Assembly: GCF_016598535.1 (NCBI RefSeq)
Contig: NZ_CP066779.1
Span: 1,302,001 to 1,366,000, forward strand
Reading direction: 5' to 3'
Length of the DNA stretch: 64,000 bases
Source: Rhodococcus sp. P-2
Lineage (GTDB): Bacteria; Actinomycetota; Actinomycetes; Mycobacteriales; Mycobacteriaceae
Shown here: in pieces, positions 17,771 to 27,197 of the stretch
Numbering within the stretch: position 1 is the stretch's first letter
Layout of the letters: every line of letters begins with the position of its first letter
Notes under the pieces: model-generated
Database searches by the model: none
What the model saw: only the letters and a program-made list of their open reading frames with translations
Told to the model about the DNA's origin: nothing
Program-made: the position numbers and the translations under genes

Positions 17771-18694
17771 CTATTCGAGGCTTCCCACGATCAGCGGATC
17801 CGGAGTACCCACGATCTCGTAATCCTTGTTGTCGTAATCGAACTGACTGAGCACGTGACGCATCGCGTTTATCCGCGCGCGCTTCTTGTCATTGCTCTTG
17901 ATGACGGTCCACGGAGCGGTGTCGGTATCGGTGAACCGGATCATCTCTTCCTTCGCCGCCGTGTACGCATCCCACTTGTCCAGAGAAGCGATGTCCATCG
18001 GCGAAAGCTTCCACTGCCGAACGGGATCGACCTGTCTGATCGCGAACCGCGTGCGCTGCTCCAGCGGGGAAACCGAGAACCAGAACTTGATCAAGCTGAT
18101 GCCGTCGTCGACGAGCATCTGCTCGAACAACGGCACCTGGCGCAGAAAACGCTCGTGCTCCTCGTCGGTGCAGAAGCCCATGACCCGCTCGACCCCGGCC
18201 CGGTTGTACCAAGACCGATCGAACATCACCAGTTCCCCGGCAGCCGGAAGGTGCTGCACGTAGCGCTGGAAGTACCACTGCGTCGACTCGCGGGCCGACG
18301 GCTTCTCCAGCGCCACGACGCGAGCGCCTCGAGGATTGAGGTGCTCCATGAATCGTTTGATCGTTCCGCCCTTGCCGGCAGCGTCGCGTCCTTCGAACAC
18401 GATGGCGTGCCGTGCGCCGGTTTCCTTCGACCAGTTCTGCAGCTTGAGGAGTTCGATCTGCAGCAGACGCTTGGACATTTCGTACTCGTCCCGAGGCATC
18501 CGTGCCTCGTACGGGTAGCCCTCCCGCCAGGTGTCGACCTCGAACCCGTCCGGCGACGTCAGCAGCACCGGATCGTCGTCGTCATTGTCGTCGACGGTGA
18601 AGGCGGCGGTGTCGGCCAGATCGACGGCGGTCGAGAGATCCGCGAAGGCGCTGAGGAACGGTCGGCGTTCTGCTAAATCGGTCACCGCCGACAA
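17771..18694 (-). CDS. ppk2: polyphosphate kinase 2 (PPK2)
   Basis: Cytosolic class II polyphosphate kinase that transfers phosphate between polyphosphate and nucleotides. Walker A is FEGRDAAGKGGTIKRF and the Walker B/lid segment is MFDRSWYNRAGVERVMGFC; RLLQIELLKLQNW precedes the core as in PPK2 proteins. Start chosen: TTG 18694 (307 residues), with GGGAG seven bases upstream. An upstream ATG at 18811 would add 39 residues but would leave only 19 bp to the divergent pspC-like gene. In corynebacteria a polyphosphate kinase gene flanks the porA/porH channel genes, with groEL2 on the other side; the same flanks occur here. Confidence 0.9.
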   Translation of the reverse strand: MSAVTDLAERRPFLSAFADLSTAVDLADTAAFTVDDNDDDDPVLLTSPDGFEVDTWREGYPYEARMPRDEYEMSKRLLQIELLKLQNWSKETGARHAIVFEGRDAAGKGGTIKRFMEHLNPRGARVVALEKPSARESTQWYFQRYVQHLPAAGELVMFDRSWYNRAGVERVMGFCTDEEHERFLRQVPLFEQMLVDDGISLIKFWFSVSPLEQRTRFAIRQVDPVRQWKLSPMDIASLDKWDAYTAAKEEMIRFTDTDTAPWTVIKSNDKKRARINAMRHVLSQFDYDNKDYEIVGTPDPLIVGSLE

Positions 18695-18830
18695 GTTAGT
18701 CTCCCGCAGCAACTGTTCGGTGAAGCTGGGATGAACTACCGGGGTATGACACGGCGGCCTCAAAAGATCAGGGTGCAGATGGGGGTCGTCCCCGATGGTG
18801 CGCGGCGCCATCTCGCTTCAGAATTGAAGC

Positions 18831-19034
18831 ATGACATTCGAAAGCAACACACCTCGCCCCTTCACCCGTTCCAACGACAAGAAAATGTTCGCCGGAGTGT
18901 GCGGCGGAATTGCAGATTACTTCGGCGCCGACGTAAATCTTGTCCGTCTACTCGCCGTTATCGCGGCTATTTGCACGGGCGGAACCGCGGCTTTGGTATA
19001 TCTCGCCGCCTGGATGCTCATGCCGTTAGGTTGA
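18831..19034 (+). CDS. PspC-domain small membrane protein
   Basis: 67 residues. A Thr/Arg/Asn-rich start is followed by the PspC signature KMFAGVCGGIADYFGADVNL (about residues 18-37) and one long hydrophobic helix to MLMPLG. It is probably a single-span inner-membrane protein of the envelope-stress PspC group, though no pspA/pspB genes are nearby. It is divergent from ppk2. Confidence 0.88.
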   Translation: MTFESNTPRPFTRSNDKKMFAGVCGGIADYFGADVNLVRLLAVIAAICTGGTAALVYLAAWMLMPLG

Positions 19035-19080
19035 GAATTCCGACACTTGACATGGCGAGAATTACGCGCCGACAAAAGGT

Positions 19081-19120
19081 ATTTCGGGGCCTACGCGCCA
19101 ACACGAGCAGGCCCCGAAAT
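19081..19120 (-). terminator. terminator of the downstream small-peptide pair
   Basis: Arms of 12 bp (ATTTCGGGGCCT and complement) with a 16-nt loop, 7 bp beyond the stop of the 47-residue peptide gene. On the minus strand ACCTTTTG follows. It may also serve the convergent pspC-like gene. Confidence 0.75.
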
Positions 19121-19127
19121 CAACAAT

Positions 19128-19271
19128 CTACTTGGCGGCCTTCAACTCTCCACCGCTGAGCGCAGCGAGGGCCTCGAGACCCTTGACGGCCAGGCCACTG
19201 ACGCTGCCCAACCCCTGACCGATGATCGCACCGACTGAGCCGGCAGCGTCCATGACAGATCCTTCAAGCAT
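19128..19271 (-). CDS. 47-residue hydrophobic peptide, PorA/PorH-like candidate
   Basis: This short frame starts at ATG 19271 and has an excellent ribosome site (AAAGGAG about seven bases upstream), which is the main support for its reality. The peptide begins MLEGSVMDAAGSVGAIIGQG and ends GGELKAAK. It has no Cys, Trp or signal peptide and is rich in Gly, Ala, Ser, Val and Leu, compatible with one amphipathic or hydrophobic helix. It lies 63 bp downstream of a 61-residue peptide gene on the same strand and is followed by a terminator. The flank by ppk2 and the size match corynebacterial porA/porH, but there is no demonstrable sequence homology by eye. Confidence 0.72.
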   Translation of the reverse strand: MLEGSVMDAAGSVGAIIGQGLGSVSGLAVKGLEALAALSGGELKAAK

Positions 19272-19334
19272 GACGTTCTCCTTTAGATGTTCAGTGGTTC
19301 ACTTGGGACGAGCAAATGACGCCGATCAGAAAAC

Positions 19335-19520
19335 TCAGGGAACGACAGGCGGCGTAAAGCTGAGGGTGTCGAGAGATCCGAAGATTCCACCGGCGGTATC
19401 AGCCAGTGAACCGAAGAGGTTTGCACCGACATTGTCCAATCCCAGCAGCATTGTCAGCAAAGCCTGCATCGGTGCACCGTCCCCATTCGGACCACCGAGA
19501 ATATCCATCAACGAACCCAT
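19335..19520 (-). CDS. 61-residue hydrophobic peptide, PorA/PorH-like candidate
   Basis: ATG 19520 follows GAGGAGCTGAAC, a strong ribosome site, and was preferred to longer starts. The peptide begins MGSLMDILGGPNGDGAPMQA, then a Leu/Met-rich helix and two GxFGSL segments (ANLFGSLADTAG and GIFGSLDTL), ending TPPVVP. There is no Cys, signal peptide or charged cluster. The GSL/GG pattern recurs in the peptide encoded at 23242-23436. It is the first gene of a probable two-gene unit after an AT-rich 212-bp gap that could hold a promoter. Function unproven; an outer-membrane channel peptide is the leading hypothesis. Confidence 0.75.
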   Translation of the reverse strand: MGSLMDILGGPNGDGAPMQALLTMLLGLDNVGANLFGSLADTAGGIFGSLDTLSFTPPVVP

Positions 19521-19732
19521 GTTCAGCTCCTCGCGTAGGTGATTCTTTTTACCGTCGGTGACGATTATCGAACCAGTCCGGCGGTAGACACTCGACGTGT
19601 CGACAGTCACATTAATCCGCGAGATAACGACTCGACACCACTACGGACAATTACCTTAATTAGGATGAATTCGACAGAAATTTCCCGAACACAAATCGTC
19701 GATTCACCACAAGTTCCGACGCAAGTTGCTCT

Positions 19733-21178
19733 TTATCGTTCGACTACCTCACGATTTTGGTCAGAAACTGCCTGCAGAAGCGTCGTGAACCCCACCCGCA
19801 ACAATTCGACGTAGTGCTCGATATCCGGCATCGTCTCTTGCGAGACGATGACATTGAGCGTCAGAGAACCTCCACGCGCGGCAATGAGGAAGTGGCGCAG
19901 AATGTCTCCGTCGACCGGCGCCTGCCCGCCGAGAACTGCCACCGCAGGCGCACCTTCGAAGACATTGCCGTCGACCGATACCGGGACATTGCTGATCGTC
20001 GTGTTCTGAATGACCTTGTGCGAAGGGTCCAGCTTGTTGAGCCGGCGCGAGAGACCGGTGAGTCTGAGCAGAGCCGCAGGCGAGGTTTCGATGCGCGTGC
20101 CGTAACGACGGACGGCTGGGTGTGAACTCCGCCCTTTGGCCCTCAGCGCCGAATCTCTGATTCGTGTCAGCCGCTCGACCGGATCTTCGACGTCTGTGTG
20201 CAGATCGACCGTCAACAGCGCCAGTTGGTTGGCCGACTCCCATTCGGCGATCTTCCGCATCGATCGGGGAACCATCGCCGCCAACCCACTGGCCGATTTC
20301 TCGCCCTTCTCCGACAGGTATGCGTCGAGAGCACCGGCGACGACGGTCAGGAAGATGTCGTTGACCGTCACGCCCGGAACGGCCGCTCGGATCGCCTTGA
20401 TGTCTGGGCCGTCCAGCGTCAGGAAATCGATCGTGATGTCTCCGCCCAGCACGCCGTTGAATCGGGTCGGTAGGCGGTCGGCCGAGTACGTAGGTAGCTC
20501 TCCGGCCTCTTCCGCCTCCCGAACCGTCTCGGCCGCAACCTTTGTCACGGACAGACCCCGGCCGAAGCGGATCGCCTGGCCGGGCAAACCGACGACCGTG
20601 CGCCCGATCAAATCCAGCGACGAAAGCCCCGAACCGGCACGCTTCGTCTCCGGCTTCGGCGGACCGGAGAACAGAAGGTTGGTCAGATCGCGGATCGCCA
20701 GACCGTCACCGGCTCCGTGGTGGGTCTTGAGCATGATCAGCGTCAGATTGCCCGGCAGCTCGTCGATCCCGTGCACTCCGGTCATGACGTGCAACTCCCA
20801 GGGCGGCCGGGACAGGTCCATCGGCTCCCCGAGCGAGCGCCCGAGCAATTCACGAACCGGCGCCCACCCGGCAACAGGGGCACGATGGACGTGCACATGA
20901 TCATCGACGTCGAAATCGGCCGGGACCCAATAGGGATAGTCCAGATCCAGCGGAACTCGCTGGAGGCGACTCGTGAACAGTGGCCAGTACCCGAATCTTT
21001 CGGTGATCCACCGAACCGCGTCGGCGTGCGTCATCTCTGCGAGCGGATGGCCCGTCGTGTCGAAGAAGTAGGCGCAGACCATGTGGCTCAGATGTCCGCC
21101 GGACTCGTTGTAGACGAACTCCGCGTCTCGCGGTCCCATCTGAGATACCGCGGCTGGCAACGAGTTCCGAAAGATCAT
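19733..21178 (-). CDS. wax ester synthase/diacylglycerol acyltransferase (WS/DGAT), copy 1
   Basis: 481-residue acyl-CoA-dependent acyltransferase making triacylglycerol or wax esters at the membrane/lipid-droplet surface. The catalytic HHxxxDG motif is HHGAGDG (in MLKTHHGAGDGLAIRD, about residue 140). RPPWELH precedes it and VNDIFLTVVAGAL marks the C-terminal domain. ATG 21178 follows GAGGGG. It forms a tandem with a second WS/DGAT 136 bp upstream. The pair sits between two groups of small-peptide genes, an unusual location. Confidence 0.92.
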   Translation of the reverse strand: MIFRNSLPAAVSQMGPRDAEFVYNESGGHLSHMVCAYFFDTTGHPLAEMTHADAVRWITERFGYWPLFTSRLQRVPLDLDYPYWVPADFDVDDHVHVHRAPVAGWAPVRELLGRSLGEPMDLSRPPWELHVMTGVHGIDELPGNLTLIMLKTHHGAGDGLAIRDLTNLLFSGPPKPETKRAGSGLSSLDLIGRTVVGLPGQAIRFGRGLSVTKVAAETVREAEEAGELPTYSADRLPTRFNGVLGGDITIDFLTLDGPDIKAIRAAVPGVTVNDIFLTVVAGALDAYLSEKGEKSASGLAAMVPRSMRKIAEWESANQLALLTVDLHTDVEDPVERLTRIRDSALRAKGRSSHPAVRRYGTRIETSPAALLRLTGLSRRLNKLDPSHKVIQNTTISNVPVSVDGNVFEGAPAVAVLGGQAPVDGDILRHFLIAARGGSLTLNVIVSQETMPDIEHYVELLRVGFTTLLQAVSDQNREVVER

Positions 21179-21314
21179 GCATGCCCCTCAATTCCGACGC
21201 TGAACGAATGTCCGAATTGTAGCGAGCTGACATGCAGATCCTCTGGGTTCTGCTCGGAATCGTTGGGTATCACCAAATCCATCAATCGGAGAAGGTGCCT
21301 GCGATTCCGATCGA

Positions 21315-22775
21315 TCAGGAGGCAACCTCTTGGTCAGGTGAATCCGCAGTCTGCATCGCGGCTGCCGCCGCCAAATCATCGAAACTTGCTCGCAGTAGTT
21401 CGATGTAATGGTGGAGATCGGGCATGGTCGCGGTATCCGCGATGACGTTGAGGGTCAGTCCCCCACCTGCTGCGGCGACCATGAAATGCCGTAGCCCATC
21501 CCCGTCGATGGGCGCTTGCACTGCAAGCACAGCCGCGCCCGGAGCGCCGGCAAGCGTCAACCCTTCGACCGAGAGTGGAATGTTACTCACCATCGTGTGC
21601 TGGTAACGCGGTCGATCGAGGCTGTGATCGTTCTGCTTGCGCGCATACGCCATCAATCTCATCAACGGCGCCGGCGTGGTCTCGACTGCGGCCCCGGCAC
21701 GCCTGACCGCGGGATGGGACGTACGCGCCTTCTCCGACCGTGCCGAACTCGAAATGAGCGCCAACCTCTCCAACGGGGACTTGACCTGGGTGTGCATATC
21801 CACCAGCAGAGCCACCAACTGATTCGCCGATTCCCACGCTTCGACCTTGCGTACCGAGCGAGGAACCATCGCAATCAAAGAACCGCTTGGCGTGTCATCT
21901 TTTTCCGTGAGGTAACGCGTCAGAGCGCCTCCGACAACGGCGAGTAGAACGTCGTTGACAGTGGCACCAGGCACCGAATCCTTGATCTCACGGACCTGCT
22001 CCCCGGACATTGTCATCGGTTCCAGTGAGGCAGCTCCACTCACCTTGCCGTTGAATCGAATTGCAGGCCTTTCGTTGAGGCTCTCCACCCATTCTCCGGC
22101 CTTCTTCGCAGCGTCAGCATCTCGCTGAGCGCGTCGGTTGCCTGGTACCTGCCTTGCGAAGCGATATATTCGGCCGGGAAACCCCAGTAGCGACTTGGTG
22201 AATATCCTCGCTCGCACAAACGGCACAGACGGTTCGGACCCAGCCTGCTGCACCTTGCCCGAAAAGATAGTTTCGCCCAACGTCCTGATGGCGATACCGT
22301 CAGCTGCACTGTGGTGAGACTTGAGCACCACCGCCGTCAGTCGGCCCGGCAATTCTTCAAGTCCCTCCAAACCTACGAAGAAGTGCAGTTCCCACGGCGG
22401 ACGGCGCAGGTCCATCTTGGTGGTCAACAACGCGCTCAACGGCTTTTGCAGTGCTGCCCATCCTGTGTCACTGATCTTGTTGACGTACACGTGCTTTCGG
22501 ACGTCGAAGTCAGGGTCCGTCACCCAGTAGGGATGGTCCAGTCCCAACGGAGTCCGTTGGACTCGTTGAGTGAACATACGATCACATCCAAGGCGTGCGG
22601 TAACCCAGTCCACTGCCTGTTCTGCCGTGAATTCCGCGCTTGGGTGCAACGATGTCTCGAAGAAGTACACAGCGATCAGATGATTCAGGTGACCAGCGCC
22701 CTCGTGATAGATGAATTCGGCATCGCGTGGGTTCAGCTGCGCCATCCTTGCGCCTGACGTATTGGACGCGCCCAT
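21315..22775 (-). CDS. wax ester synthase/diacylglycerol acyltransferase (WS/DGAT), copy 2
   Basis: 486 residues. The catalytic motif is HHSAADG (VLKSHHSAADGIAIRT, about residue 150), with the preceding RRPPWELHFF and the C-terminal VNDVLLAVVGGAL. ATG 22775 was chosen over 22808 because AAGGAG lies five bases upstream. It is clearly related to copy 1 but divergent, so this is an old duplication. Substrate preference (fatty alcohol or diacylglycerol) cannot be told. Its base composition is somewhat lower in GC than the neighbouring core genes. Confidence 0.92.
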   Translation of the reverse strand: MGASNTSGARMAQLNPRDAEFIYHEGAGHLNHLIAVYFFETSLHPSAEFTAEQAVDWVTARLGCDRMFTQRVQRTPLGLDHPYWVTDPDFDVRKHVYVNKISDTGWAALQKPLSALLTTKMDLRRPPWELHFFVGLEGLEELPGRLTAVVLKSHHSAADGIAIRTLGETIFSGKVQQAGSEPSVPFVRARIFTKSLLGFPGRIYRFARQVPGNRRAQRDADAAKKAGEWVESLNERPAIRFNGKVSGAASLEPMTMSGEQVREIKDSVPGATVNDVLLAVVGGALTRYLTEKDDTPSGSLIAMVPRSVRKVEAWESANQLVALLVDMHTQVKSPLERLALISSSARSEKARTSHPAVRRAGAAVETTPAPLMRLMAYARKQNDHSLDRPRYQHTMVSNIPLSVEGLTLAGAPGAAVLAVQAPIDGDGLRHFMVAAAGGGLTLNVIADTATMPDLHHYIELLRASFDDLAAAAAMQTADSPDQEVAS

Positions 22776-22860
22776 TGAACTCCTTGTATCGCGGCTGGTT
22801 GCCCGCACATTCGCCTGAGTGCAAAGCTTGTGACTATAAATCCGGTGATTGCAAAACCAA

Positions 22861-22892
22861 TGGTCCCCGAAGCCACAAGGCTACGGGGACCA
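22861..22892 (-). terminator. terminator of the second small-peptide group
   Basis: The stem TGGTCCCCG/CGGGGACCA is continued by AGCC/GGCT around an A-A mismatch and an ACAA loop. It lies 5 bp after the last candidate peptide frame and before the WS/DGAT copy 2 gene, and it separates the two transcription units. Confidence 0.7.
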
Positions 22893-22897
22893 AAGTT

Positions 22898-22993
22898 TCA
22901 AGCAAGTGGAGGTTGTGCAGGTTCGCCTGACTGCTCCGCTACGATGATGTCCTCGACAACCGAACAATATGGTGCAGTCGCTGGAGTGATCAC
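22898..22993 (-). CDS. possible 31-residue peptide (weak)
   Basis: A GTG start overlaps the stop of the preceding 34-residue frame (GTGA) and the frame runs to just before the terminator. The product begins MITPATAPYCSVVEDIIVAE and ends PPLA. It is less hydrophobic than its neighbours and contains a Cys. Only the coupling and position support it; it may be a chance frame. Confidence 0.25.
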   Translation of the reverse strand: MITPATAPYCSVVEDIIVAEQSGEPAQPPLA

Positions 22994-23094
22994 GGCTTCT
23001 GTGGAGGATCCTTGATGATCTTGCTTCCAGTGGAAGTGAGACCAAGCATGTTCGATACCCACGTGATCATTCCGGTTATATAGGTTTGCAGCAT
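22990..23094 (-). CDS. 34-residue peptide in small-peptide cluster
   Basis: ATG 23094 lies 16 bp after the stop of the 37-residue peptide gene. The ribosome site is weak (ACGGA). The product begins MLQTYITGMITWVSNMLGLT and ends in a polar Lys/Pro tail (KDPPQKP), giving one short amphipathic helix with Trp. It resembles its neighbours in size and lack of signal peptide. Support is positional. Confidence 0.45.
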   Translation of the reverse strand: MLQTYITGMITWVSNMLGLTSTGSKIIKDPPQKP

Positions 23095-23110
23095 GACCGA
23101 TTCCGTTCTT

Positions 23111-23224
23111 CTATGGCGTGGGGGAAGACGACAGCGCGTTGAAATACTTTACAAACGTGCCCACGAGATCGACCGATCCGAAATCGACGATCTTGGACAG
23201 GTAGTCCAGGAAGAGATCGAACAT
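23111..23224 (-). CDS. 37-residue amphipathic peptide, PorA-like candidate
   Basis: ATG 23224 is preceded by AAGGAGAAGGAGAAAAG, two overlapping Shine-Dalgarno sequences, the strongest in the region. The peptide begins MFDLFLDYLSKIVDFGSVDL, with regularly spaced aromatic/aliphatic and Asp/Lys residues giving an amphipathic helix, and ends NALSSSPTP. There is no signal peptide or Cys. Size, the Phe/Leu/Val-rich helix with acidic residues, and the Ser-rich end are reminiscent of the 45-residue corynebacterial PorA. The upstream gene's stop is 17 bp away, so they are co-transcribed. Confidence 0.75.
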   Translation of the reverse strand: MFDLFLDYLSKIVDFGSVDLVGTFVKYFNALSSSPTP

Positions 23225-23241
23225 CTTTTCTCCTTCTCCTT

Positions 23242-23436
23242 CTACAGGCCGGCTACGGAGCCGAGGACCGATTGGACGCTGCCCGCCGCAGCTTCACCGA
23301 GCGCACCGCCCATGTTGAGGCTTCCGGTGATCGACACGAAGATTCCGTCAACGACCTTGACCAAGTAGAACAGTGGATCCACGAGGGATCCGACGTCAAC
23401 GCTTGCGAGCGCACCTATCAAACTAGCTGTGTCCAC
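23242..23436 (-). CDS. 64-residue hydrophobic peptide, PorA/PorH-like candidate
   Basis: GTG 23436 has AAGGAG 11 bases upstream; an in-frame stop just before it excludes a longer form. The peptide begins MDTASLIGALASVDVGSLVD, has a long apolar stretch (FYLVKVVDGIFVSITGSL), and ends GSVQSVLGSVAGL. It has only Asp/Lys/Glu charges and no Cys or signal peptide. The Gly-Ser-Leu/Val repeats resemble the 61-residue peptide at 19335-19520. It is the third gene of a co-directional five- or six-gene unit. Confidence 0.72.
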   Translation of the reverse strand: MDTASLIGALASVDVGSLVDPLFYLVKVVDGIFVSITGSLNMGGALGEAAAGSVQSVLGSVAGL

Positions 23437-23490
23437 CGTATTTCACACTCCTTGAGATGATTTCGTTCACTGGGTAAAGCAATTCACTTC

Positions 23491-23625
23491 TCAGTCGACG
23501 TTCGGGAGCCACCCGAAGTCAACCGAGGCGATAAACGGGGTAAACAAAGCCATCCCGAGAATATTTTTGATCAACCCTCCGGCTTCGCCCTCGAGAACAT
23601 CCGCAATCGATCCCAGATCCATCAT
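23491..23625 (-). CDS. 44-residue peptide, PorA/PorH-like candidate
   Basis: ATG 23625 (a second ATG follows immediately) has CAGGAG seven to eight bases upstream. The product begins MMDLGSIADVLEGEAGGLIK and ends FGWLPNVD. It combines an acidic amphipathic start, a Gly-Gly hinge and an aromatic end, without Cys or signal peptide. Similar short acidic helical peptides form the PorA/PorH channels of corynebacteria; this is analogy of size and character, not a sequence match. Confidence 0.7.
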   Translation of the reverse strand: MMDLGSIADVLEGEAGGLIKNILGMALFTPFIASVDFGWLPNVD

Positions 23626-23671
23626 TCGCTCCTGTCATCAATAACACTGGAAGAAGAACTTGCAGGTTCCG

Positions 23672-23803
23672 TCAACTGAGGTCGATTGCCGAAACCAACG
23701 ATCCGGTGACCCCGTCGATTCCCGGCATGAGCGAACCGGACCAGACGTTACCCAGCAGGTCGGTGAACAATGCCGCCGTTGCCTGCAGGAACATGACGAT
23801 CAT
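23672..23803 (-). CDS. 43-residue peptide, first gene of the small-peptide cluster
   Basis: ATG 23803 follows GTGGGATTCAAT. An in-frame ATG at 23848 would give 58 residues but lacks a ribosome site. The shorter peptide begins MIVMFLQATAALFTDLLGNV and contains two GSL segments (WSGSLMPGIDG and VTGSLVSAIDL). It is hydrophobic, Ser/Gly-rich and without Cys. It leads the co-directional group and is preceded by a ~480-bp AT-rich region with a palindrome. Confidence 0.6.
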   Translation of the reverse strand: MIVMFLQATAALFTDLLGNVWSGSLMPGIDGVTGSLVSAIDLS

Positions 23804-23848
23804 ATTGAATCCCACGCTTTCGATTGGCCGCGAATACTCACGGAACAT

Positions 23849-24329
23849 TTACATTGGAATGCTTGATGCAGCCCACAAAGAACCGATCCAAGCAGCAATT
23901 AAAGAATCCCAGTCGAACCATAAAACCGAGATCCTCCGGGGCGGGTGCCCACTTTCCGCGGCTGTGACTGACATCAAGGTAGTGCAATAGGATCCGCTTT
24001 GGGTACCTTTTGCCCAAGAATTTCAGATGGATCTGAAACCTGTTCCATATTCGCAGGTCCAGCGTCCAAGACGCCTGAAAATCGAGAAAAATGGAATAGC
24101 AACCGGAATGCACGTCGTCCGAAAGGCTTAGTACTTTAGGGTATTCAGGATAGAATTATCCAACAAAAGAACTATACGTATCCGCGCTTTACAGGTTAGC
24201 GGACGCGAACAATCGGGACGGAAATATCAAACACCCTTCAATGTTCGGATAGATGAAGCTTCTCGTTCCCCACCTTCTCGATGCACGCGTTACGCCGAGG
24301 TTGTCCACACACACGCGGCCATCCACAAA
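23849..24329. other. AT-rich non-coding region upstream of the small-peptide cluster
   Basis: About 480 bp without a convincing gene on either strand and clearly richer in A/T than the flanks. It should hold the promoter of the minus-strand peptide cluster and that of the plus-strand DUF559 gene. The only structured element I see is the palindrome at 24021-24038. A 91-codon minus frame here lacks a ribosome site and normal composition. Confidence 0.5.
24021..24038. promoter_or_regulatory. palindromic operator-like site upstream of small-peptide cluster
   Basis: TTTCAGAT-GG-ATCTGAAA is a perfect dyad with 8-bp arms and a 2-bp centre, about 200 bp upstream of the first peptide start, in otherwise unstructured AT-rich DNA. 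No regulator gene is adjacent, so the binding protein would be a distant one. Confidence 0.45.
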
Positions 24330-25214
24330 GTGGCTTCTGAATCCGCGTCGTCAGGCGCTTGCCGCCACAGTGCATACGTGGACGTTGTCACGAGAAACCA
24401 GTTGCTCCAGCAGGGCACTTCGAGCAGTTCGATCTCCCGTTCCACGCGATCAGGGCGACTCCATCGAATCCTGCCGTCGGTGTACTCCACCGAAGAACCT
24501 GGGTACTTCGAGCGTTGCGTCGCGGTCACACTGTGGAAGCCCGAGGCCGTCCTCAGCCATACCAGCGCGGCCTGGCTGTGGGATCTCCTGCCGGAGGAAC
24601 CACGCTTCGTCGAGGCCACCGTGGCTCCCAGCGTCCGAGCAGGCAGTCCGCAGTGGGTACGGCTTCACCGACGAACTGGAGTCTCGTCGGATGAGTGGAT
24701 GGGTTTACCGATCGTGCCGATCGAGCAGTGCTTCATCGACGTCGCGACCACGTTGCCACGGCCCGAACTCGAGGCCTTCTTCGACGCGGCGGTATCGACC
24801 CGAGTGCCGTGGAAGTCGATAGCCCAACTGTGTGGTGCGAGCCGCGGCAGGCACGGGATCCCCGCCGTACGCGAACAACTCCGCACCTGTTGCCCGCTCA
24901 CTCGTTCGGAACCGGAGCGAGCAGTCGCCCGTGCGCTGACTGCGCGCAACGTCCACCTGGAGATCAACGCTCGGGTCGGGCCCTACTTCGGCGACCTGGT
25001 CGACACGCGAGCCCGGGTGATCGTGGAGATCGACGGGCGCGAATTCCACACCGACCCCGCAACTTTCAACAACGATCGACGGCGTCAGAACGCACTCGTT
25101 CTCGACGGATGGATGGTGTTGCGTTACTCCGCCGCCACCGCGATGGCCCATCTCGACGCTGTGGCGGACGAAATCATCACAGTGGTCCGAAGACGCCGAC
25201 ACAACCGGGCGTAA
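24330..25214 (+). CDS. AbiEi-like N-terminus with DUF559 (Vsr-like) nuclease-type domain
   Basis: Up to 294 residues. An N-terminal winged-helix segment (VTRNQLLQQGTSSSSISRST then RLHRILPSVYS) resembles AbiEi-type antitoxin regulators. The C-terminus has the DUF559 PD-(D/E)xK-like core (VIVEIDGREFHTD, then RRRQNALVLDGWMVLRYSA). Such proteins are common in actinobacteria, usually single, with no proven role; no toxin partner is adjacent. The start is uncertain: GTG 24330 is the furthest and a GTG at 24378 is possible. It lies between the small-peptide cluster and groEL. Confidence 0.75.
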   Translation: MASESASSGACRHSAYVDVVTRNQLLQQGTSSSSISRSTRSGRLHRILPSVYSTEEPGYFERCVAVTLWKPEAVLSHTSAAWLWDLLPEEPRFVEATVAPSVRAGSPQWVRLHRRTGVSSDEWMGLPIVPIEQCFIDVATTLPRPELEAFFDAAVSTRVPWKSIAQLCGASRGRHGIPAVREQLRTCCPLTRSEPERAVARALTARNVHLEINARVGPYFGDLVDTRARVIVEIDGREFHTDPATFNNDRRRQNALVLDGWMVLRYSAATAMAHLDAVADEIITVVRRRRHNRA

Positions 25215-25315
25215 GCGCGGGCGTAAACGCACACAGCATCGAGCGTGCAACGGGAAACCGCGATCGCGCCGCAGTAGTGGACAAAAATGCCCACATTCAT
25301 CTCCAGACAAGCAAA

Positions 25316-25345
25316 AGCCCGGCCCACCGAATGGTGGGCCGGGCT
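25316..25345 (-). terminator. groEL terminator
   Basis: Perfect 13-bp arms (AGCCCGGCCCACC and complement) around a GAAT loop, followed on the minus strand by TTTTGC. It lies 23 bp past the groEL stop and could also act on the convergent DUF559 gene. Confidence 0.9.
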
Positions 25346-25368
25346 CTGGGAGCTAGGTGGAGATGGAC

Positions 25369-27119
<1,751 letters not shown>

Positions 27120-27197
27120 CATCTACGCCTGTGGTCTAGTCAGTGCCCGCGACGGACGACCGGGGGTGTCTATGGTTCCCGGTCTCACTGCCTCGAC

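Noticed and set aside
23838..24113. 91-codon minus-strand frame upstream of the small-peptide cluster
   Set aside because: No ribosome site, aromatic/Cys-rich atypical composition and overlap with the first peptide's leader; treated as non-coding.
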